NCBI GenBank assembly: GCA_022885665.1
Contig: JAGQDJ010000065.1
Location: 1 to 64,000, forward strand
Reading direction: 5' to 3'
Length of the DNA stretch: 64,000 bases
Source: Triops longicaudatus
Taxonomy: Eukaryota > Arthropoda > Branchiopoda > Notostraca > Triopsidae
The translations under genes were made by a program, and so were the position numbers. Of this stretch, positions 47,601-57,560 are shown piece after piece. Numbering within the stretch: the stretch's first letter is position 1; every line of letters starts with the position of its first letter. The notes under the pieces were generated by a model that saw only the letters and a list, made by a program, of their open reading frames with translations, did not search any database and was not told the DNA's origin.

Positions 47601-50600
47601 TTTCCCAGGTTGTTCTCTGTTAAGCCAATTAATTTATGGCGAAAAGAAAAGCGTGTGCGACGACGCTAACCAGGAAACTTGAAAGGATATTAGAAATGTA
47701 AACATTCAACGGTGAAAAAATTCGCATGTAATTCCCGTTTGATCTTGTATTACTTTCCATCATACCGATAAGCTAAGTTAAAGACAACATCAACCTCCAT
47801 CTAATTAATCACACTTTACACTACTATCTGTAAATATTATGTTAGTTTGTTTGTGAAGAAAAACCGTAATGGTAAACTTTAAGCTTTGCGCTTCTTTTCA
47901 TTTTAGTTAAAAGCCTTTTACGTGGATTTGCTGGTCCCAGTGGAAACCAACTTGGAAAAAGACTTGAAAGTCGTTCAGGTATGCGTTTGATTGATCCTCT
48001 TCAGCTTTTCGAAGTCTGTTTCTTTTGATCCTAAGTCCGGTCGTAGATTCGGTCATAATCGTTTAATTTTGCTCTAGGCTGAACAGAAAAAATTTAACCA
48101 ACAACATAAGCAATATGCGGACAATTATTCCAAAGCAGCCAACCAAGCGAAAAAGAATCACAAGAGCAAAACGGGAAAGAATCAACGGAATTCCGCTATT
48201 CTGGATAAGGAAATCAAAGTAATCTTTTCCTTGAATTTTTGACCATTCCGAATCACAGTTTTCCGTCTTCTTTAGCAACTGCAAGCAGTGGACGAAGAAA
48301 AAACCAAGTTGGATGGTTTTTGTGAGCAGAGTTTAAAAAACGTAAGCTGAATCACAATTTCTTTACGTTTTATGTGACTTTCTAAAGCAAGCAGGAACAA
48401 CGGTGTCTGCATTTGCATATAAAACACTTTGAATTCTACTACAACAAAGAGTTTATAAGAGACGAGCTGTATTTGTACTAAGTCTGCCTCTATTGTTGTG
48501 TTTTCTCCTTCCTAAGCTTTTGTCACCTTTTGCTTCTGTTTATTTATTTATCTTTCCTGGGGGAAACGTTTCAGGCGATACTGCAAGAAAGGAAAAGATA
48601 CGGTTTTGTCTTGGAGAGACAATGCAGTTTAGCGAAGCACTGGGCCTCGTACCATCTCAAAGGACACGCCCTTTTGGATAAATACTGGGACGTGTGGCAG
48701 GAAACGGCCAAGTCGCGAGATGTAATGCCGGATTGTGTGGAAATGCTCGTGGGAACGCACACTAGGGTAATTTGGAGCGACAATCCTAACAATATTTTAC
48801 TCCACAAAAAAAAAAACTTCCGTAAATGAAAAAATCGCGAAAATGGCGCAGTTTTCTTAACTTAATAGCTTAAATCAGGCTTGAGTGTTAGTTTATATCT
48901 TCCTGTTATATTTTTCAATCTATTAGCTACTTATATTTAGTGTTCTAACTTGCCTCATTTTGTTGAATTCGCAGCTGAATGACAATATTTATTCGCTACC
49001 CGGAACTTTAAACCTGAATGAAGAAACAGATGGGTTGTCGTTTTGGTCCCAACTTCGCAAAACACGCAGTTTGGATGCATCTTGCATTGGCGAGGACGTG
49101 GACGAGGAAGATGACCAGCTCGGGTTACATGAAGCTATCAACAGCAACCTAGCGAACCATCACTCAAACCATGCAGCCCATACTTCATCAGAGCGTATGA
49201 TGAATCGAGCCAAATCGGAATATAATTTAGCAACTTCCACTTCTTCGCCATCTTGTGCACCATCTGGTAGCGTTATTTTGTTCCTTAAGCTTGCAGTTCA
49301 TGTGCAGACTTCATAGTTTTAAGACACACGAAACTTTTTGCTGTGTGTGTAAAAAATCAGTACACAGAGAAAAATGTTAACCAGCCTAATCCAAAAATTA
49401 CAGGAAAAGTCAGTTAAAATTTTCGGGGCGCCAAAAAGTTCAGTAATGTTTCTGAATAATACTGTGGTAGTGAGAACGAATTTTTGCGACGTCCTGTCCT
49501 ACAACCGAGATGCCGTGTAGAACAGTCATTAACACTGAGGATTCCAGTTTACGAAAGATAACTTCTTTTTTTCCCGATCAGCTTAGTTCAACTGAAGATC
49601 TTTCAACGAAAGTTTTCCGAGCACGTAAGCGTTCTCCTTTCCATCTATGGCGTAAATAGAACAAATCTAAAATCGCAAGGTGTTCTTACCGGTAACCATG
49701 GTTATTCTACTTATAAAACCCGAGATTTTTCAAGCTGTTTCAAGTTGTTTGGAAAAAGTTGGCTGTCGACATATCTTACTAATGCCGCGGAGTCCGTTGC
49801 TAGATTTTTCTATTTAACAAAATTTAAGGAAGGAGGTCTCGTTTATATTTGGATATTCCACGTAATGCAAGCTTATTTCCATTCACACCAACGTTCTTTT
49901 TCATTTCTGCTCCAAAAGAAATGGGAATGAGTTGCTTATCGAGACCGAAATCGATGGCATTACCCAACCGAGGTTCAGCCCGGGCATTGTATGCATACTT
50001 GTCCAGCGGGGAGAATCAGCTCAGCTTTTTGGAAGGAGATGTTATCACATTGCTAGGTAAGTTTTTCTCGTAATGTATGTCTTTCTATTCCTTTCGAACA
50101 AAAAGTTTTTAGCTACTGTGTTTGTTTTTCAGGGGACAAGAGCAAAGGTTGGCAATACGGAGAAAATGCACGGACTGGCAAGCGAGGGTGGTTTCCGGTT
50201 GCTTATACCGAGTTTGAAGAAAACGATGGAGACTCTGGGTACGTAAACGCTGGCATGCACATCGAAATATTTTGAAAAGCTTTACAGTAAACTAGCCAGA
50301 AACAAATAGCAAATTGTGTTGAATGGAGGAACATAAGGCTTCTCTTTTCATGAGAACTCTATTTTAAACTACATTTTGTCTCCAGCCTCGGATTGCGATC
50401 GAATGTAGGATCATCCAGCGTTGCTCAACTGGGCATCGCTGACGATCAAATCAGTTCTTCTACTACCAGTGCTGCCAACTCCCAAACTACAACTATAATT
50501 GCTCAACCTTCAACGCTACCTCGTATCCAAGAACATCCCGGTAGTGCTAAGCCACGCCCTGTCAGCTTTCTAGAGGATCCTATAGTCATTCGTCCTGCCG

Positions 50601-53169
50601 CTACCCTTAACAAAGTATTTGCTTTCTTTCCTTACGTTTTAACAACGTTCCAACAAAGTAGTCCTTCCTTACGCTGCGTACAGCTTTTGTCCTATTGTTC
50701 GTTTGTCATTTCTATTGTTTCAACCTAGTCTTTTTTCTTTTCTGCAAGCATATTGTTAGTAACCTATTCGCTGCAACCCTGTTGTGATTTCCTTTGGCTA
50801 CCTTACCGCTAAGAGAGAAAAAAATTCCTACATTTATTCAAGATATCTGAATATCGCTGTAAAATTCTTACTGGCGTAAGAAATGTCCAAGTAGTTGCGT
50901 GGAACTTCGGTGTCTATCGAGGTGCTACTAAAATCAAGAGCTGTTTGGAACAGACAATGGAAATCACTATTACGCACTAGGTCCTCGATTCACGCGACAT
51001 TTTGAAATGAATACTAAAATACTGACCTCATTTTTTGCGTTAATTATACTCCAGTTTTCGTTATTTAAAAACAGTTTCACATTATAAATTCGTTCACAGA
51101 GCGTTAATTCCGATTTACAAAACGGGATGCACTCCTTTACGATTACTTTTTGTAGAAATATTGGGTGATTAGACTAGTTTCTTAAAAAAATTCTGAATTA
51201 CAGCTTCGCAAGTCGCGGTCGGCCTTTGCAGAGCGACTCGTTGCCCCTTCGAAAGCAACAACACAAAGCTCCGCCTCCAGCTCCGCCCTTGCCGCCATAT
51301 CTGCTGGTTTAAGTTCCCCGTCAGAAACCCCTTCCCGTCCCTCCATAGCCCCTCCTCCCCCTCCGCCCCGCCTACCTCCCCCTACCAACGATTCTAGTTC
51401 AAATGTAATAGTCTCCCAAATGGGACCGACCCCCATGTTAAGTCTCCAAGGAGGAGTGGCCAATACTAGCCTCAGTCTACGATCCAGTAACGATAGTGGA
51501 TTCAGCAATGACGGCTGCACTGCTGCCCCGCCTCAGCCTGAAGCGGATTACTCTGATGAAGATGCCCCTAGGTAACTTTCGTATATTTTATGTACTATTT
51601 TGGCTAAAACGAAAGTAACAAAATTAGAGCTGCATGTGGTGGTGGTGATCTGAATAACTGGTGACGGCTTCTTTCCAAAGGTCTCTTAAAAATAAGCATT
51701 GATTAAATTCTCTGCATATCGGCAAAAGGACGGATACTAAGACCCTGAGAGCTGATTTACTGTTGGGAAAGCAGAATAGTAACACGGAGCGGGCCGTCCG
51801 AGGCTGGCTTTTATATCAGTCGGCACTAGAACTTCAAGCTGACGTAGAACAGTCCCAGAAACCAAGTCAAGAATTCTTCAGTGGACCAGTATCGTCCACA
51901 ATGACCCTAGGTCGCATTCCGCGCAATAGTACCGCTGTGAACCCAACGTTGGATCATATTGCTACCTTACAGCGTCCAAGTGGTAACCCATCAAAGAAAC
52001 CACGCGTTAAAGGGAGGAGCGAATGCCGAAAATCTTTTGAAGAAGATACAGTTGACGGAAATATGATAGCGTCTTCTCGTCTGTTTGCGAAAAAATGTTC
52101 CTTGATTAGCTTTTCTTCTAAGCCGCGACCAACATCGGGATTCAAACATGTATGGAGGAGCAAGTCGAAAGATTCTGGCTTGGATGCGTTAACTTCGAGT
52201 GAAATGCCAGACTACTCTTGGCACCACGAATCATTAATTCCGTTATATGTCGGATGGCGACCCCAGTTGCCTTTACCAGATCTTCCGGAAACTCCAGTAG
52301 AACCAAGGATTAAACGTCTTTTACCCCCAACCCCGCAATGTGGTAACCAAGAAACTGACACAGAATCTTTGACGTCATCGTCGCTGTTACCTATGTTACC
52401 CTCCTTACCTCCAACGTTGCCATTCATAACGCCCGTTTTGACGCGTAAATCTCTTAGAAACGGTAGCGAAGTTGTTCACAGAGCGAAAGAACATACTTTA
52501 GATCGTCAACGACGAACAAAGCTCAAACTAACTTTGACAAATTCACACTCTGTGACGGCAAACCACAGCAGAAAAACAGACAAAGGTGAACCATTGGACG
52601 AAATCCAGTGGCGAGCAGTGGAGCCGTCGACTACCACTGGAACTACTCATCGATCCTACAGCGATACTGATGCTCGACCGCCTCCTTTAATACGGAAAAC
52701 AAGCTACAATACGGAGAGCACTGGTGAGGTGACGTCATCATCACATCACGTCTCGTTTTCCTTGGATCATGAAACGATCTCCGAATCTAACTACGCATTG
52801 CAGATTGATGTGATGGAGAACAAAATTTCCTTGATTACAAAGCCAAGCCAAAAGCTTGATTGTAGTTTGGTGGGCGTTTCTGAAGATCGGAGAAGGGAAA
52901 GAAGCGACGGAGGAGATGAAGACGAGGAAGATATGGATGTTAGGCTTTCAGGTCAAACCACTCCAGTCGAAAGTATTTCTACCAGTGACGAAGAAGGATT
53001 AATAGCGTATGGCAAACGTTTGCAAGAAAGATTGCGTTCGGCAGTGGGTGGATCTAATTTGGACCAACGTTCTGAAACGACCAGCAATATGTGTGGACCG
53101 TGGTATGATTTATGGGGAGTCGATCGGTCCGTTAGCTCAACTTATCAGGTCACCACCACTAGGCTCTGA
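35666..53169 (+). CDS. BAIAP2: I-BAR and SH3 domain protein, BAIAP2/IRSp53 family
   Basis: Fourteen exons: 35666-35710, 37584-37659, 40447-40539, 45677-45738, 47907-47978, 48078-48218, 48276-48341, 48575-48766, 48975-49266, 49919-50056, 50133-50238, 50386-50614, 51204-51571, 51729-53169. They total 3321 nt (1106 aa) with phases closing. In-frame TAA at 35636-35638. The family links Rac/Cdc42 signalling to actin and bends membranes outward. Seen: I-BAR helices in residues 1-249 (FNPSSRQLINAGKAYLKAL at the start, RYGFVLERQCSLAKHWASYH near the end); a Ser-rich linker with RSLD and RAKSEY sites of the kind bound by 14-3-3; SH3 at about 366-421 (ALYAY, WQYG, GWFPVAY); proline-rich APPPPPPRLPPP; and a C-terminus TTRL, a class I PDZ ligand. 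It is about twice the vertebrate length because of a 680-residue, Ser/Thr/Pro-rich, probably disordered tail, most of it one 1.4-kb exon. A 6-codon upstream frame (35638-35658) precedes the start. Confidence 0.95.
35711..37583 (+). other. IRSp53 intron 1
   Basis: A 1.9-kb AT-rich intron. No repeat, RNA or additional exon recognised. Confidence 0.8.
37660..40446 (+). other. IRSp53 intron 2
   Basis: A 2.8-kb intron with a G12 homopolymer at 38600-38611. Nothing else recognised. Confidence 0.8.
38600..38611. repeat. G12 homopolymer
   Basis: A run of twelve G in AT-rich surroundings within IRSp53 intron 2. A probable weak point for sequencing. Confidence 0.9.
40540..45676 (+). other. IRSp53 intron 3
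   Basis: A 5.1-kb intron, the largest in this gene. It contains the retrocopy-like insertion at 44321-44663. The 16-bp string TGTACAGTTGGGTACG occurs at about 42889 and 45069. No internal exon recognised. Confidence 0.8.
44289..44695 (+). mobile_element. Probable retrocopy or retroposon with 32-bp target duplication
   Basis: Two identical 32-bp copies of a sequence starting ATGAAAGAAAGGAACGG lie at 44289-44320 and 44664-44695. The 343 bp between them end in GAAATAAAAAAAA, i.e. an AATAAA-type signal and an A-tail abutting the second duplication. This is the arrangement left by LINE-driven retroposition of a polyadenylated plus-strand RNA, although the duplication is longer than usual. The insert has no recognised coding content. 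Confidence 0.6.
45739..47906 (+). other. IRSp53 intron 4
   Basis: A 2.2-kb intron carrying the end of a pogo-like element near 47215-47283. Nothing else recognised. Confidence 0.8.
47213..47283. mobile_element. Fragment of a pogo/Tigger-like element
   Basis: The right terminus, read in reverse complement, starts TA-CAGTGGTACCCCTTTTAA, continues with ACGAACC, and further in has GTTCGGTTAAAGAAGC. It matches the terminal repeat of the element at 55624-55831. No left terminus was found, so this copy is truncated or strongly decayed. Confidence 0.5.
49267..49918 (+). other. IRSp53 intron 9
   Basis: A 652-bp intron between the linker exon and the first SH3 exon. The acceptor CCAAAAG/AA is weak, but the phase and the SH3 frame require it. 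No other feature. Confidence 0.75.
50615..51203 (+). other. IRSp53 intron 12
   Basis: A 589-bp intron with donor GTATTT. The preceding frame stays open to 50728, so retention would give a short isoform lacking the proline-rich tail and PDZ ligand. No repeat recognised. Confidence 0.7.
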
Positions 53170-53223
53170 TTGCTTTCATAAATTTTTATATTGTAAAATG
53201 TAAATCACTAGTGGCAGTGTACT

Positions 53224-53229
53224 AATAAA
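53224..53229 (+). terminator. Poly(A) signal AATAAA of the IRSp53 gene
   Basis: A canonical AATAAA 54 nt after the IRSp53 stop codon (53167-53169). The 3' UTR would be about 75 nt. Confidence 0.6.
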
Positions 53230-54172
53230 AAAATCTGTCTTACAGGGATAATGTGTTTGCCACTATTAAGTTACGGCGCACGGGCGCGTCGAAAAGCCTT
53301 ACGCCTTCCGAGTAATTCTTGTATAAAAGCGTTACATATTTTCGAAAGAAAAAAGTAAAACATCCTTGTTTTCCACTACGTCGGTTCCTTCTTACCCTAT
53401 TTGTCCCTTGCACCAAACTCATTCCGTCCCTAAGTTTGTTCATTTTTGTGTAACTTTTCTTGTTGTATATTGTACAGAAAATGAAGGTGTTGGGAACTAG
53501 CTGCGTTATGCGTGTACAAACTTTATTATCGGTAAACCTAATAAGAGTTAGTAATTCCTTCAAGATTGGTGCAACGAATACGAAGTTAAAAGTGAAAAGA
53601 AATATTATGTCGTGTTTACGGAAATACTAAAATAAAAAAGAAATGAGAACGTCGACTCGTTTCCACCCAGCAATCTGAATGTCTATGATTAGTAGTAGGT
53701 ATTACGATTTTACAATAGTCTAAAGAAACCTGCTCTTTGACGTGAAGCGCAATTTTACTATAAGGAAAAAAAATGAAGGGCTCTTTTTTTATAAAAATCA
53801 ATTGAGGGGCAAGGAGGGGTGTATAACAGAAATTATCAATCGTACGAAATGAAATGTACGAAATGTTCTCGACAATCAGGTTTTGCTGAAAATTCTTAGG
53901 GTCTAAAGATTTATATGTTTTAACATAAGGCCAGGTTATTTATCATTCTTCATCGAATTTGTTTTTGTAGAAACTTCTGAATTTCGAAATTTATCGTAGA
54001 ATAGACCGTTTCACTGAAAGATGAAAATCGTTAAAATTTTTCCGATTTTTACCTTCAATGAATATAAACTACGAGAAATGGTAGGCATAGTGGTATTGAA
54101 CCAAAAGCTCTTGAAGTAACTTTGAAAGAAAATGTTAGAGAAACTTTCGCTGTACAAATTGAAAACACTAGG

Positions 54173-54346
54173 AGTTCCTGCAGTGGCGCAGCTAGGAATT
54201 TGTTTCGGGGTAGGCCTGTACACTCAAACGCCCCTCAATTTGCCCCTACAATTGCGAAAAGGAGGAGTCAAGTATATTTTTTTAAGGATTTCGGGGTAGG
54301 CCTGGGCCTGCCGGGCCTACCCCCTGGCTGCGCCATTGAGTTCCTG
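54173..54346. mobile_element. hAT-like MITE with 8-bp target duplication
   Basis: A 158-bp element (54181-54338) begins CAGTGGCGCAGCTAGG and ends CCTGGCTGCGCCATTG, inverted repeats matching at 14 of 16 positions. It is flanked by identical 8-bp duplications AGTTCCTG (54173-54180, 54339-54346). The internal GGGGTAGGCCTG motif is repeated near both ends. Too short to encode a transposase. The CAGTGGCG terminus and 8-bp duplication are hAT hallmarks. Confidence 0.88.
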
Positions 54347-55621
54347 GGAAACTTTGTGAAACGAAAAGCAAGTAATTAACCATCACCGCGTTTGCACAGT
54401 GAAATTCAAATGAAACCGGGAAAATCAAGTTGTTGCTTTCGCTTACCATGGTACTCGCGAGGTGGCAGTAAGAGGTCCTTTTTATTTTTTAACTATTGTT
54501 CCTAGTTTGGACGGCTGGGAGCGGGCAAGTCTGCGCTTGGCCTTATCCTGCCCCCACACAAGGAGGGCAATAACATTCTTGTTCTTGCCAGGCTTTTGGT
54601 TGTGACAAGGAGTGCAATGCATTCAGTTCATGTGTTATTATTGCTGAGGTCCAAGACTTAAAAAAACAGAAAGCGTCCGTTTGTTCCATTTCTTCTTTAT
54701 CTATTTGAAATGTGCCCATTGTTCTGTACAGTGCCGTGAACTTGAGGAAACCGCCAAGAAGTTACGCAAACGGATTTAAAACGATCATTTGGTAATTTTT
54801 TTTACACTCGGTACTTTTCCATAGAAATTTTAACCTTTGATAAACAATTATCACGTTGGTTATTGCAAACATAATTAACCATTGAATTAAAAGTTTCGGA
54901 AGATTGACTTTTGGAAAATTTTCGTGACGTTTACAATGATTCATGGTCAGCATTTTCATCGTTGACCAACTCACCCTCGAGCGAACATGTGAAAAGTGAC
55001 CTTTCTTCATTAAAACTTTCGCTTTCTTGATAATTACACCACAGTAATTTCTCAAATCGTTTCCCAAAACCGAGTGAAGTTTCGGAAATCGAAGGACATA
55101 ACTGCGGTTCCAATCAAAGCAACAAAAAATGTGCGGTAACGGGGAGGTCTCGACAACGGAAATAAAGGAGGGAAAGGTCTCCAGCAAGGAACCGCTTTCG
55201 TTTCTTTTTCCTTTCTTTGTAGAGCAGAAATTGCAGGCGTCCAAGGGTTAGGAGACTTCGGAAACAGTAAACGAACATGGTCTGACACCCCCTCTTCCAT
55301 CTTCGTATTTCCTTTCAAGCCAGAAATTTTTACCCAAAAATTGACTGCTTGGACTATCAGTGGAGAAATTTGACGGTCTAGGCTACGAGACCTTGAAGGT
55401 CTAAAATTTCACCATGCTCCTCGGCTTTCTTCCGTCGAAGCACTTGCATAGAGCTTCACTAATCTCGAAATTTTGTCATTTCGTCCCACTAAGACGTTAA
55501 GTGAGGACTGTTTATTTTTTGACAACGTTTTTCGCCTTCAGAAGCCTGTAATAGTTTTTCCTTCCCTTTAGGCGTTAATCAGTGAAAAGCAGAAAAAATA
55601 AAACAATGATAGTGGGGAAAG

Positions 55622-55833
55622 TACATTGGTACCCCGTTTAACGAACGCACTGTAGAGCGAACAACTTGTACAACGAACTCACGCCCGGCGAAACAATCGC
55701 ACAAAGAACTCCACCTCTTGCAACGAACCGCTTAGGATGAGCAACAGATTTTAAAAAATTGGCGGTTGACAAAATTGGTGCTAACATGTCAGCAGATAAG
55801 TCTGGTAAGTTCGTTAAACGGGGTACCACTACA
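55622..55833. mobile_element. pogo/Tigger-like MITE
   Basis: About 208 bp (55624-55831) with terminal inverted repeats TTGGTACCCCGTTTAACGAA at the left and its near-perfect complement TCGTTAAACGGGGTACCA at the right. TA precedes the left end, while the right flank reads CTACA where an intact copy would have CTGTA. The consensus CAGTGGTACC start is typical of pogo-like elements. Non-coding. Confidence 0.75.
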
Positions 55834-56280
55834 TAAATGAACCTCGGTTTACGAAGAAAATTCTGATCCACCAAAGCGTCGTAATACGAAGTCTCTATGC
55901 TTCTTTTATTTTTATTACAAAAAGCTCAGAATTCGTTATTTTCGCTTAGTTATCTTCGCTTCAGAGCCTTTTTTTATTATTTTTTCACGCACAAGAAACT
56001 GTGTTCATAATTTCTTGGATATATCACTTAACGCACATGCTCGCGACAGTGTTATTAGGCGATTCATCATATTTCACAAACGTTCTTCTGTTACTACCAG
56101 CGATAATTTATTACTCAAACATGAATGCCTATTACTGTTAATAGTTTACTTTACTATATATTCGAACGATGTAAAGTGCTGCTGAATGTAAATTTTGTTT
56201 GTTATTCTCTTTTGCAGTTAATTAGTTCTATTATGTTCGTTTTTTTAGTCGGAGTTGTCAGTTACTCTATATAATTAAAT

Positions 56281-56422
56281 CTTCGTTACACGCTCGTCCC
56301 CAACAGGGGTTTACCTTCTCCAAACTGCTAACTTGATAATGGTAAGCATAGGCAAAGTGTTAAAAAATTGCATATGCCCCCCAACCCCGAACCAAAATCC
56401 TGGCTACGGCCCTGCTTCGTTA
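56281..56422. mobile_element. hAT-like MITE, degenerate left terminus
   Basis: A 126-bp segment (56289-56414) flanked by identical 8-bp duplications CTTCGTTA (56281-56288, 56415-56422). The right end, in reverse complement, is CAGGGCCGTAGCCAGG, a classic hAT-type terminus. The left end CACGCTCGTCCCCAAC matches it at only 9 of 16 positions. It starts with CA and ends with TG as expected. Confidence 0.7.
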
Positions 56423-57384
56423 ACAGATCTCATACAGCAGCCACGTCATTGCTGTTTATTATTCGACTCAAACCGATGAAGGCTGGATCGCACTCTTGAG
56501 AGCTTAATAAGTTGAAGATGGTGAATATTTTCCTTGGAACATCTGAGCTTAAGTCGGGTTTGCATTGTATGTGAGCCCTATGCTTGAAGAGCATCAAAGT
56601 TTGAGGTTCCGATATAAGAGCCCGTTGCACGCGTTTCAAGTTGTCTGTTCTACCCTTTTGTGTATTTCTTCGTTCCGGAAGTAAGGAAGGAAGAAGAAAA
56701 GTTTGATCTTCGCTTTTGATGAGTCAGTGAAGCGTGAAATATCCTAGAATGTCCAACGGGGCAATGGTGTGAACATAACGGATCTTTTTTTTCTCTCATT
56801 TTACGTTTTTCGTACTGTTTCTTCATCGATTTCTTCATCCTGTCCTTTCTTTCGCATTTCGTTTCCCATTAGGAGTGTCTGACCTTTAACGAGACATTGT
56901 AAAGGTTGTAGTAGGAGGGTACGGGGGTGGAAATTACGTTTTTCAAGGGAATAGTTTGTGGAGGAGTTAGTTACAAGAACGTCCTGCAATGCGGAATGAA
57001 CGTTGTGAAATGAAAGAAAAAGCGGGTAGAGGGTTTTGGGGGCGTGCGGTTGGTCTTCCTTTGCAGATTCAAGTTACGTAATTTTAATGTATGGATTCTT
57101 AGAAGGAAAAGCGAAGAAGTGAATTGGAGCGATTTTAATGCTCACTTTAACTTCGAAAACCTTCTTTCCTTTGTTTTTGTTAATGATAGCGAGAAATCAT
57201 TGTCGTAAGCTAAAGTAGGCATTGTTGTGGTGGGAACAATGTATAGGTGGATTCCAACTAGAATTATGTCCGACGACCGCACGAAAAATCCAGTTGGATT
57301 TATAATGTACTTTTAAAGAATTTTTTAAATAAATCTCGAGCTGTTAGGCTGAAACTAATCTATTTTTTCTTTCTTTCCTTGCAG

Positions 57385-57560
57385 TGGAACAAAGGCTACG
57401 CCTAAGTTGAGGCCTACTTACCCAGAAAGAGTCCGGAGGATCTCCTTGGACCAATTACGAAGCGACAGCGAAATTTTCTTCAACGCGGTATTATTTATTG
57501 CGTAACGTACTTTCGGTTTGAAGCGGAACGGGTTACGAACCAACACAACATTGAGTGTCA
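57385..57560 (+). other. Prominin 5' leader, with splice acceptor at 57384
   Basis: A strong acceptor (TTTCTTTCCTTGCAG) at 57370-57384 is followed by 176 nt without any ATG before 57561, as expected of a spliced 5' UTR. One or more upstream leader exons are therefore implied but were not found. One frame is open for about 38 codons, so an alternative coding use cannot be excluded. Confidence 0.55.

Larger units (their letters stand above)
53230..57384. other. Spacer between IRSp53 and prominin
   Basis: A 4.2-kb region containing three small DNA transposons (54181-54338, 55624-55831, 56289-56414). A 160-codon antisense frame at 54762-55244 overlaps another antisense frame and has no recognisable domain. 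The promoter and any upstream leader exon of prominin should lie at the right end. No motif could be fixed. Confidence 0.55.

Noticed and set aside
51182..51520. 112-codon minus-strand frame rich in Gly
   Set aside because: It is the antisense shadow of the proline-rich IRSp53 exon 13.
54762..55244. 160-codon minus-strand frame in the IRSp53-prominin spacer
   Set aside because: It overlaps other antisense frames, shows no recognisable domain and has no splice or promoter context. Kept only as a note.
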